Part shown: positions 1 through 8,878 of the stretch, in pieces | How the letters are laid out: each line of letters opens with the position of its first letter | Position numbering within the stretch: the first letter of the stretch is position 1 | From: Haplosporangium gracile | Taxonomy: Eukaryota; Mortierellomycota; Mortierellomycetes; Mortierellales; Mortierellaceae | Reading direction: 5' to 3' | Assembly (NCBI GenBank): GCA_015499985.1 | Contig: JAAAUF010000390.1 | Coordinates: forward strand, 18,798 to 36,043 | Length of the DNA: 17,246 nt | Notes under the pieces: model-generated | The model's input: only the letters and a program-made list of their open reading frames with translations | What the model was told of the DNA's origin: nothing | Database searches by the model: none | Made by a program: the position numbers and the translations under genes

Positions 1-776
1 TTTTTTCGTGTGAAAGAGTAAAAAGACGGTTGGCCTAAGCGTGCTCTACTAAGTATGTGTCTGTAAAGTAGTACGAGTAAAAAGAAGGTGTATGCAGATG
101 CAAAATGGGTATGTAGATTGAAAATAGGTGAGAAGTAGGTGACAAAGGAATGAAAGGTTGAGGAATGAAAAAAAATATTAAAAAGTTGATTAGCATGGTC
201 CTTCTCCTTTTATTCAGACTCGCTCTCCCTCAGACACATATAAACGGCCGTTCGTCATGCTGAGAGAGTGTGAGGGAGATATGGCGGTCGGACTTAATTA
301 GCTCGGCAAGGAATTTCAACATCCCGACGATCGGCCGTTATCGCCTCAACTGCAAAACATTTTTAATCAAAAACAAAACCTGCGCTTTGGTTGCCGTTTT
401 GGAGCACGGCCCGACCAAAGCTCCCAGAGGAAGTAAACATGTGAAAGTGTAGGGGAAAGGTTTCTCATAAGCTGAGTTCACGCTCCACTTGGATGTAGGC
501 TTTTGTCGCGTGGAAGGAGAAATGAAGAGATAAAAAATAGCATTTCCAACAAAGAGGCTCTACCATTGTTCATTTCTCGATCAAGGATGTCGCCTAAACA
601 CCATCCATGTATAAATTTAACCAAATCATTGCGAATTAAATGCATCGGCATCTACTATTGCAGCGATTTTTGTCTAGCGGGATCATGTTTATATGTAAGA
701 GAGTTATGGATGCGGATGTAAAAAGAATCCTGTGTATGCATGCTTGTTGATTATCATTTCTTTTGCTGCCTCGACT
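1..776. other. Intergenic, no supported gene
   Basis: AT-rich flanking DNA downstream of the minus-strand PDHX-type gene, whose 3' UTR must lie in the right part of this stretch. A segment at about 245-450 is visibly richer in G and C than its surroundings and is open in more than one plus frame (for example 270-452, 60 codons). None of these reading frames resembles a family I know, and no splice acceptor clearly decides between them. It could be the last exon of a gene lying left of the window, a relic, or chance. I assign nothing here. Confidence 0.5.
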
Positions 777-3678
777 TTAGAGGATCATGGACTCGGGGTT
801 CTCGACATAGTGGGACATGCGGCTCAAGAACCGAGCAGCAACCTCAGTGTCGATTACACGCTCGTCAATACTCAGTGTCACACTGACAAGCTGCGACTGC
901 TCCAACGAAGGACGAAGACGACGCAACAACTCATCACCAATTGCTGATTGAGAGGTCGAGGTAGACTTCTTCTTCAAGGGGGCATTGCCTCCCAAGAAAT
1001 CGATCAAATCGAGATCCTCGTTGGACTTCTTGGCAGGGGCTGCTGCGGATGATGCCTTCTTGGCCTGTCCTCCAAGGTAGTCAAAGATCTCAGAGTCGCC
1101 CACAAACTCGGTCTCTTCTACTGCTGAGGGCTTGAGGACTGTGCGAGAGCCTCCAACGGCCAAGATGGATGCTTGAGGAAGGTTGATGACAGCTGTAAAG
1201 TTGCTGACCCCAAACATGCCCAAGTTGGATACACTAAGTATACGATAATGAAAAAAAGAAAGTTGGATTAGATGTCAAAGACTATTTTTTGGTGGCGTCA
1301 GTACGAATAAAAAAAAAAAAGCGTAACATATTCCCTAGCCAATCGACAGTACCTGAATGATCCGCCCTGGTATTCCTCGGGCTTGAGCTTGTTCTTCTTC
1401 GCTCTCTCGGCCAACTCTTTGACGGTAGTAGAAATCGATTGGAGACCGCGAGACTCGGCACCCTTGACAATGGGAGTGATCAATCCACTGGGAGTGGCAA
1501 CAGCAACAGAGATATCAATGTTCTTGAGCTGCTTGACGTTGTCTCCTGAAGCAAACTGGACGTTAGACTCGGGGACATCGCGCAAAGCCAACGAGGCGGC
1601 CTTGATCAAGAAGTCGTTGACAGAGACTTTGACCTGGAGCTCGTCTGAAGGTTGTGTTTCAATACCAGTCGGGCCAAAACGGAATAACACAGACGGTGTT
1701 AGAAATCATAATTCCCATGTAAAGATACAGCAATAGATCTAGCATGAAAAAGAGTAGCTCACTGCAAAGAAACTTACCAGCCATAAGCTGACGGAGCTTC
1801 ATCATGTTGTCAATGACAAAGTCGCGGGTGACATAGGAGTGAGGAACAGTGGTCTTGGACTCGCTCAAGCGGGAAGCAATGACCTTGCGCATGTTGCTGG
1901 CAGCGTTGTCGGTGTATGCAGTTCCAGGAGCAGAGGCAGCGGCCTTGGAGGCAGCAGGAGAGGTAGCCTTGGCAGCTGGGGGGAGGGTCTTTGGCTGGGG
2001 AATAGTGGGTTCAGGGGCAGGGCGAGCCTTGATCTTGCCCAAAAAAGCAAGGACATCGCCCTTCAAGACGCGGCCCTTAGGTCCGGTCGAAGGAATCTTG
2101 GTGACATCGCTGATGTGGTTCTGGAGCAAGAGATGGGCGACAGCGGGGGAGATGAGCTTGGACGAGGGAGTAGAAGCGGTCTGCTGAACGTGCTGAGTCT
2201 CCTGCTTGGGGGCTACTTGACAAATGGATAAATGGATAAATGGATAAATGGACAGAATGTCCAGTCCGTCAGTTTATCGAGTTCGAGTAATGGTGGGGTG
2301 CCCAGAACAGTCTATTCTTGCTGTTTCCCGAAGACTGTAAGTTTAGTCAAAAGGGCGTCCGTCCGTGTCGTGTCGTGTCATGTCGTATCACGCGTCGTCG
2401 ATCTGTATCAAGTTGACTGATGCTGTAGATAACATCCAATCTATCCACGCAGTTCACTCTGGCCTCCTTCTTCCATTCCGATCGTCCTGATCCGCTGCGT
2501 TCCTCTGCTCCATTGCTACCGGGCTTTTGAAGGCTCCAAAATCGTCTCCTTGCAAAAAACTCACCTGGAGTCTCCTTCTTTTCCACCTTTGCAGGGGCAG
2601 CAGCGGCAGCCTTGGGGACTCCGCTGGACTTGGGAACCTCGACCTTGGACAAATCGTCACCCTCCTCAGCCAGCAATGCAATAGTTTCGTTAACAGTAAC
2701 CTTGGAACCATCAGGGAACTATTATAAAACAAAAAAATATCCGCACAAATACGCTGGGGTTAGATTATGATAGTTGTTGTCGTCGTCAGATTTTTTTTCC
2801 CAAATGGCAACAGAGGGCATTTCGATCCTGGACGCGTGGGAAATGCGAAAATGAGAGCATCGAATAATAGCGTATTCCCCGTTTTTCCAAAATCCACCCT
2901 CTGTTGAAGCAAGAGATAAGTAACGATTAAGACATAGACAACAAACTTGCCAAGATCTTTGCAAGGATACCATCCTCCACAGCCTCGACATCCATGCCAG
3001 CCTTGTCAGTCTCGATCTCGAGAAGGACGTCTCCTGCAACGACAGAGTCGCCTATTATATATGGCCCAAACAATACAACAACAATGATATCAGTATCGCG
3101 AAATGAACGAATGAATCCACGCCTTTGACTTCTCTTTGGTTAGATAAGGAAAAAAAAAGGCCATCTAGATCGAAGAAGCGTATCCTTCCTGATAGAATAA
3201 TGAATCCTGCATTGCTTACCCTCCTTCTTCTTCCATGCGGTAATAGTTCCCTCGGTCATGGTAGGCGACAGTGCAGGCATCGACAATGTGGTGGTAGCGT
3301 TCTGGATAGCGGCGGCATGGAAGTCTATTGAAGCAAAGATAATTTTTGGGGGAAAGAAGAGTGGGTATATCAGCCTCTCTTTTTTCTGTGGTGTTTTGTC
3401 GGGTGCTCGTTCATAGGTATGGCGATCGCGTTTTTTTGGGGGCCATGAGTGTGTTCCTAATGCTTGTTTAGTCGGTCGATGGTCTTCATTTAGTCCTGGA
3501 AAGCTGATCAGCTCCTCTTGTTGTTGCCTTGTCGCTGTTGTTCCGGCAGTCCTTTTGGTTGTGGGTGTGGGCGATAATTTTTAGTTCCGAGTTGGAGAGA
3601 CAAGAAGGAAAGAAGGTTGCCCGTACATTTGACGCCAGCGACTGAGCGCATGGCTAGGGTCTTGGAGATGTTGAGCAT
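777..3678 (-). CDS. PDHX: Pyruvate dehydrogenase complex E3-binding protein (protein X, PDHX type), mitochondrial
   Basis: Seven exons on the minus strand: 3627-3678, 3220-3324, 2951-3051, 2565-2718, 1778-2215, 1353-1644 and 777-1233, giving 1599 nt and 532 aa. The start has a purine at -3 and opens a basic, Ser-rich mitochondrial presequence of about 18 residues. One lipoyl domain (about 28-105) carries ETDKA with the lipoyl lysine at K69. A peripheral subunit-binding domain (about 157-197) follows an Ala/Pro/Lys linker, then a second linker and an E2-like catalytic-core domain (about 243-532). The usual E2 signature DHRxxDG reads DERVIDT at 504-510, so the catalytic histidine is glutamate. 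The last 30 residues resemble animal PDHX. I infer a non-catalytic subunit that docks dihydrolipoamide dehydrogenase to the E2 core in the matrix. The core domain has an unusual insertion at about 417-488. A catalytic E2 is unlikely because the histidine is missing. Confidence 0.93.
2222..2252. repeat. 8-bp tandem repeat, 3.9 copies
   Basis: The unit AAATGGAT is repeated perfectly three times and followed by seven more matching bases. It sits inside the 349-bp PDHX intron 2216-2564, close to its 3' splice site. The same intron has a second, degenerate repeat of GTCGT/GTCAT units at about 2365-2401. The intron is the longest in the gene. Slippage expansion is the simplest explanation. Confidence 0.9.
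2719..2950 (-). other. GC-AG intron in the PDHX-type gene
   Basis: The upstream exon ends in codons for AKIL and the next exon opens with FPDGSK, exactly as expected across a lipoyl domain. The intron between them starts GCAAGT on the minus strand (plus 2945-2950) and ends ATAATAG. The nearest GT alternative (GTTTGT, 4 nt further) would run straight into a stop codon, so the GC donor is required by frame. Apart from the C at +2, the donor matches the usual consensus. The other introns I define in the three mitochondrial genes of this window are GT-AG. Confidence 0.85.
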
Positions 3679-4244
3679 GGCGTTTTATGTGAGTAAGGAT
3701 TTGAATGGAAGAAAGGAAAAGGGGAATGAGGGAAGAATAGAGAAAAAAAAAAAGGGGGGTTGTGGAGGAGAGAGGAGAGGAGTGCGAGGGAGTAAAAGAA
3801 AGAAAGGCAAAGCTATGTTGTGTTATGAGACCGACGTCAACGAAGAGACCCAAAATAAAAAAATACACGCAGGACTATCTATCTCAGAACAGCAGAACAG
3901 ATGTGGGTGAAGTAGGGCCTGTGTTCTCCTCGCTCTGTCGTCTGTCTATCCAGTTGGCCGCTGCAGCTCTGTATCAAAGCAATGCCAGCCTGATCCAAGA
4001 GCGCTGAAGAGATATGATATGAGGAGATGATAGCGAGCGGGAATCCAAACCCTCTTGAATCACCGTCAAAATTATTTTTTCCTCCCTTTGAAACTCTCCT
4101 CGCTGCCCAGTAGTCCTCTTCGTCCTCCTCGTTGTTCTGTTATCCCCATCAAATCTAAACCGGACTCGACCGTGTGTTCGCCCCTCACTCCGAATTCGAC
4201 CGACTTACAAGGGAAAAGCTTCCCTTCCCTTGCCCTGAACACTC

Positions 4245-4290
4245 CACATTCACACACACACTCACACACACACACACTCACACTCTCCAC
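4245..4290. repeat. CA/CT microsatellite
   Basis: An interrupted run of CA dinucleotides with two CTCA interruptions, inside a CT-rich plus-strand stretch. It creates long open frames on both strands (Thr/His-rich or Cys/Val-rich) that are artefacts of the repeat. Confidence 0.85.
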
Positions 4291-4421
4291 ATACACTCTT
4301 CGCACCTTGTTTATTTGCTCTCGCCCTTTTCTACTTACACCCACATTCAGGGACACGAAACGCTGAAAAACAATCCGGACGCGGGCACGTTTGTTTACGG
4401 TTGTTATTTCTCAACTCGAAT

Positions 4422-4666
4422 ATGTCCGGCGGAAACACTTCGCACTTCCTTCTCTGCATTTGTAGATCATCCTCACCTACCTATATGACTCTATCCTACA
4501 TCGTTCGTTCTTTTCTCTCGTTTCCTTGTTCGTAAGTTGTCTTCCCTACCACTGCGGGCAAACAAACCCTGCAACAAAAAAAAAATCACCTTGCCTGTCC
4601 TTATTCATGCTATCTTTGTAATTGATCTTCTGTAGAATATCCATCCGCCACCAACTCGTACTCTGA
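4422..4666 (+). CDS. Possible small spliced plus-strand ORF, function unknown
   Basis: The first ATG after a roughly 390-nt ATG-free, pyrimidine-rich stretch opens a 110-nt exon (4422-4531). It is followed by a perfect donor GTAAGT at 4532-4537 and, 104 bp later, by an acceptor CTTCTGTAG ending at 4635. The second exon gives a stop at 4664-4666, for 46 aa in all. Intron length and splice sites match those of the neighbouring genes, and the ATG has an A at -3. The product, which starts MSGGNTSHF, matches nothing I recognise and has a modest hydrophobic middle. It may equally be a non-coding transcript or chance. Confidence 0.2.
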
Positions 4667-4866
4667 AACACCCGCCCGTACTGCACTGTTGCAGCTTTAT
4701 TGCATTCTCGCTCACATAATTCTTGCCTTCAATTATGCTTTTACACCTGCCTTAAACACTCATTCCCGCCTACTTCAGCATTCCTCTTTCATGAAAATCA
4801 ATTCTTGTGTGCAAATGAATATTATTCTAATGACCGTCGTGTAATTTACAAAAAAATAAAACCTAT

Positions 4867-6211
4867 CTAGTGTTGCTCCTCAAGCACAACCTCCTCGTCA
4901 ATCTTCTTGAGCTCTGGGATATTTTCAGGTGTCACATAAAGCTTAACCTGCTCACGAACCCGATCCAAGATATTGATCTCGACGGGGCCCCTGTACTTCT
5001 TGAAGAGTAGCTCCTCATCCCGACCAATCTCCAAATCGTCCTTCTCAAACTCCTTGGTCTCTGCAAACGCAACCTTCATCACCGAGGCGCCCGCATATTC
5101 AACACAGTCGTACGAATTGAACAGCGCAAAGATCTTCTTGTGGAAGTTGCGGAATCCGGTCAGGTTCTTGAAGGGGATATATCCGACGGGCTCCAATCCT
5201 GAAGGGGGTAGTGAAAAGTAGGCCTCGTCCTGGGGGATGGGAATGGGTGCTGGCGGCTTCTCTTCTTCCTTCTTCTCGCCATCCTTTGCCGCTGTTGCTG
5301 CTGCTGCTACTAGTTCTGCTGCTGCTGCTGCCACAGCTGCCTCTGTAGATGCGTTGGTATCCTCGCTCTTGTTCAATGATGTCGTAGTCTCGACTGATCC
5401 TGTAGCCTCAGTTGCTAATGAAGCAGCCTCATCCTTGATCGAAACCTCCTCAACTTTCCCTGCCACAACAACAGGCTCAGGATCATCCAGACTCTGAAGA
5501 CACCCATCGTTATATCCCTGGAGGACCTCTGCCAACGCAATACGGCCCAAGACAACAACTCCGTCCGAGACAGACTTCAGGGGCACAATGGGCGCACTCT
5601 GCTCAGCCTCAGACAAGGCAGACTGCTTTTCTGCAGCAACACGACGCTTCTTACGCACATCCGCCGCAACCATGGCCTGAATCTGGCCCTCTACCAATCC
5701 TTCCTTAACCTCGTAATCCACTGCTGCGGCGTCGAACACAGGCTACATACATAATACATAGATATGCAAGAGATAAGTAAAATGGTGCCTCAATGTGAGG
5801 ATTACTCCAGCATATCGATCAGAAGGATGTGTGAGATGAAATTAGTATAAAAGAGGGAGCTCAATGACATTAGTTTACCTTGACAAAGGCCTTGAAGTAA
5901 TGACGAGTCTTATGGATACCATCACCAGGAGGGGCGGTGATGTAGACGGTGACCTTGCGGGGCATGTCCTGAACACCACAGCTCTGCTTGGCCAGGACAT
6001 CGACCTTATCGGCAACCCGCTTCTTGGCATCGACCGTCAGATAGTGATCACGAACCACTAGTCCTCCAATCGTTCCAAAGGTTGTCCAGAAGATCATCCA
6101 TCCGCGGCTGGGGAGCTTGGCACGAAGCTTTCCTGAGAGTGTTGTTGGAACGGCGGGTTTGGCAGCAGCGTTGGGGGTCAACTTGGCACGAGCTTCTGTC
6201 GAATTCTCCAT
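4867..6211 (-). CDS. TIM54: Mitochondrial import inner membrane translocase subunit TIM54
   Basis: Two exons on the minus strand, 5879-6211 and 4867-5742, joined in phase 0 across a GT-AG intron of 136 bp, giving 402 aa. The start is in a strong context (ACC ATG G). Residues 34-54 hold the family hallmark, a PSRGWMIFW block running into the single membrane segment (about 38-53). An intermembrane-space domain follows with RKVTVYITAPPGDG and HYFKAFVKPVF, and later a YIPFKNLTGFRNFHKKI block. TIM54 is a scaffold of the TIM22 complex, which inserts carrier proteins into the inner membrane. The protein is somewhat shorter than the yeast one. A low-complexity Ala/Glu/Lys/Pro linker at about 215-281 separates the two conserved halves. 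The next gene upstream, MDJ1, ends 267 bp away on the same strand. Confidence 0.92.
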
Positions 6212-6419
6212 GGTCGAGAAAAAAGTGGTGCGTGATGGATGTGGTGTGAGAGTCGGAATGAGGGGTAGAGTGAGGGGAGATCGCTTCTTAAGCCCTTGGT
6301 AAACATCGGTTGACAGTCACATTTGCTCGATCTGATCGAGCACATGTCAACGGTTTGTTTAACAACTTTATCGGTTGTGTTTCGTCTACTGCAAAAGGCA
6401 AGATGGAAAGTGTATGCTT

Positions 6420-6425
6420 TTTATT
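6420..6425 (-). terminator. Candidate polyadenylation signal for MDJ1
   Basis: AATAAA on the minus strand, 54 bp past the MDJ1 stop codon. This is a typical position for the canonical hexamer. Fungal poly(A) signals are loose, so the assignment is tentative. Confidence 0.4.
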
Positions 6426-6478
6426 ACGATCTCCTACCGCCAATGCTTAAAAAAAATGAAAAAAGTTGCGCTGTCGGT

Positions 6479-8878
6479 TTACACTTTCTTGTCATCGTCC
6501 TTCTTAGTGTCATCCTTCTTGATATCATCCTGGTGCAACTTGTCCTTCAACTTGTCAAAAGTAGACTTGAAGAACCCACTTCCGGACGACGACGAAGAAT
6601 CATCATTTTTCGTGCTCTTGTCGCTTGACGTCGATGATGACGTAGAAGATGATGATGAAGACGATGAAGAGCTGCTGTTCGTGCTGCCAGGGTTGGTGAT
6701 CTCGGCATACTTCTCCAAGATCTCACGCTGAGCCTTGGACAAGGCCTTGGGAAGCGAGACCTTGAGTGTGACAAACTGGTCTCCCTTATCGCTCCTGTTC
6801 AGTCTCTGGATACCACGCTTAGCAAGGCGGCTGACATCGTTGGGCTGTGTTCCTGAAGGAATCTTCAGTTCCACATCACCATCGACTGTGGGAATCTTGA
6901 CCGAGCCTCCCAATGCTGCTGTGGTGAACGGAATAACTGTCTCGATGTAGACATCTGCTCCCTGGCGCTTAAAGAATGGAGAAGGCTTGACTCTGAGACG
7001 GACAAAAAGATCTCCAGCCTTTCCTTCACCCTGTACTGGAGCATTTCCCTTTCCACCCAAACGAATACGAACACCCTCATCAGCACCTATTTCATGCACC
7101 GTCATATAAAATCATGAATTAGTCAACTGGATGGATTAAACTGTAATTCGCAGTAAGACATAAGACAACCTCAAAGTAAGCGATAGAAACGCGTCATACC
7201 TGGAGGAATGTGAACATCGACAGACTCGTGGACTCGAACACGACCGACTCCTCCACAAGTGTTGCATTCCTTGCCCTTCTGAAGCATAGTTCCGACACCA
7301 CCGCAGGCCTGGCAAGGTGCTGCCATATGGAATCCCTGAAGCGAGATCTTTTGTTGACCAGTGCCGTGGCACACCTTGCAAGTCTCGGGCGCCTTTCCGT
7401 TCTTTGTTCCATGTCCATGGCAAGGGTCGCAAGTCCTGATGGGGTCAACCAGAACCTTCTTTGATGCTCCCTTTACAGCCTCCATGAAATCAATGACGAG
7501 TGGTACCTAGATTGGAATTGCGCACGAAAAGCGTGTATGCTATGAGTCACTAATTCAATAATAACTGAATCCATCGTGACATGAACTAAAGACAGAAGTG
7601 CTTACCTCCAAGTCTTCTCCAACGCTGGAGAATCCTGAGGATCGCGCTCCGCGTGGTCCACCGAATCCCCCGCCAAAGAAATCAAACACGTCCTCAAAGT
7701 TGCCAAAGCCTCCAGCACCTCCTGGGAATCCACCTGGGAATCCACCTGGGAAGCCTCCTGCTCCATGAGGAGAGTTGCCTAAAGCGTGATCGATCCAGTC
7801 ATAAACCAAACGGTGATATGTTAGTATCAAGTCGATCGCTCTATCGATACATATATACTCGAAGCGCCATCAATACGTGAAACATAGATCCTTGTCAGGC
7901 AAGACTTACCATTGAATCCTGCATGCCCAAACTCATCATATTGCGCCTTCTTTTGCTCATCGGAAAGAATCTCGTATGCCTCCTGGATCTGCACAAACTT
8001 TTCGCGGGCAGCCGGATCCTTGTTGGTGTCGGGATGGTACTGCTTCGCAAGCTATTACGTTACAAGGAAGTGAAAAGTAGACCAAGGCAGTGTTTAGTAA
8101 TAGACTCCATGATATCTAAAAGCCAAGGCGACATGGCGAAATTTAAGGAGGGGTTGACTTACCTGGTAGTATGCCTTCTTGATCTCGGCCTGTGATGCAG
8201 TCTTCTTCACTCCGAGAAGCGTATAGGGATCCTGTTGGCTGGCCGAGGCCGGGGCTATATCATCGTAATGTAAGCAAGAAGTATTGTATCAAACGATAAG
8301 CGATCTGTTGTTTGGAGAGAAAAAGAGGTACGCAACATCAGCTCATAACAGAACGCATAAAGTACCTGAAGCATGAAAGTTTCTCTATGAAGAACAAATC
8401 AAATAATTTGGCAAAATGAGACAAAGAGGTGGGTGTAAGTTATAGGGGTGGGTGTGGAGGCCAGGAAGAGCAAATCAATTGATTGTTGAAGAAGTCTACA
8501 CAATCAACAACCTTGAAGGAGTGCCAGGTATAGCTTTTACCTTTTGGCTAAAGACCGAGGGTGCGCACCCAACAGCTTGACCGTACCCTATTGAGTCATA
8601 TTCCATGAGAAAAAAGTGTCAATAGATCAAAAATTCGAACTTGCGGTGTTTTTCGATCTGCTGGAGGGATACACGCCTGTGCAAGGCGTAGGGCAAAATG
8701 ACGAGAGCATACCTTTAAGAGAACCACCAAACTGTGCGAGGTTAGAGCCAACACGTTTGGCTCCGAGGACCGAGAAGGACCGGGGAAGTCCCAAGGAGGT
8801 CAAGGCGAAAGGCAATGACGACTTGGTGGACTTGGTGGAGCATCGAGAGCCAATGCGGAGAACAGAGGCGACAGACAT
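6479..8878 (-). CDS. MDJ1: Mitochondrial DnaJ-type (class I Hsp40) co-chaperone Mdj1/Tid1
   Basis: Eight exons on the minus strand: 8713-8878, 8541-8587, 8366-8384, 8163-8254, 7910-8051, 7606-7778, 7200-7506 and 6479-7086 (1554 nt, 517 aa), all joins in frame. The N-terminus is a Ser/Arg/Lys-rich mitochondrial presequence ending near RNFHAS (72-77). The J domain spans about 86-152 with HPD at 114-116. A Gly/Phe region with three FPGG repeats follows, then four CxxCxGxG zinc motifs (239-301) and the C-terminal substrate-binding domains. It should stimulate the matrix Hsp70 in folding and import. The protein ends in an unusual Ser tract and a Lys/Asp tail of about 70 residues. I chose the ATG at 8878 because it opens a good presequence. 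An in-frame ATG at 8998 would add 40 residues. Confidence 0.93.
7728..7762 (-). repeat. 12-bp repeat encoding FPGG units
   Basis: Three near-identical 12-bp units inside the Gly/Phe linker of the DnaJ protein encode [14 protein letters not shown]. Such repeats in the G/F region of Hsp40s are commonly variable in copy number. Confidence 0.8.
8366..8384 (-). other. 19-nt microexon of MDJ1
   Basis: Nineteen bases between an acceptor TTCTTCATAG and a donor GTACTT. It enters in phase 0 and leaves in phase 1, and encodes RNFHAS plus the first base of an Ala codon. Only this size works: joined to the 47-nt exon 8541-8587 (phase 1 to 0) and to 8163-8254 (phase 1 in), the frame runs from presequence into the J domain. 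The residues resemble the presequence-cleavage region of many matrix chaperones. Confidence 0.8.

Larger units (their letters stand above)
3679..4866. other. Intergenic region between PDHX and TIM54
   Basis: The first part (about 3680-4000) is purine-rich on the plus strand, that is, pyrimidine-rich in the direction of PDHX transcription, and should hold the PDHX 5' leader and promoter. From about 4060 to 4800 the bias reverses: the plus strand is CT-rich and holds no ATG until 4422. A CA microsatellite lies at about 4245-4290. The TIM54 3' UTR must occupy the right edge; a minus-strand AATAAA is at 4696-4701, about 170 bp past its stop. A possible small plus-strand gene is listed separately. 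Confidence 0.6.

Noticed and set aside
359..434. Minus-strand AVLQNGNQSAGFVFD reading resembling the C-terminal QNG motif of the tandem pair
   Set aside because: Only QNG and general hydrophobicity agree, and the reading is just 25 codons long; chance is the better explanation.
1839..2231. Plus-strand open frames opposite PDHX
   Set aside because: They are antisense shadows of a coding exon with GC-rich third positions; their low-complexity Gly/Ser content has no family resemblance.
777..3678. Calling the first gene the catalytic E2 (dihydrolipoamide acetyltransferase)
   Set aside because: The catalytic histidine of DHRxxDG is replaced by Glu and the last Gly by Thr; the C-terminus matches E3BP better.
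4055..4488. Plus ORFs of about 100 codons over the CA repeat
   Set aside because: They start at non-ATG codons and are kept open only by the repeat and CT-rich composition.
8366..8382. A 17-nt version of the MDJ1 microexon using the next AG
   Set aside because: It breaks the frame into the following exon, while the 19-nt version keeps it.
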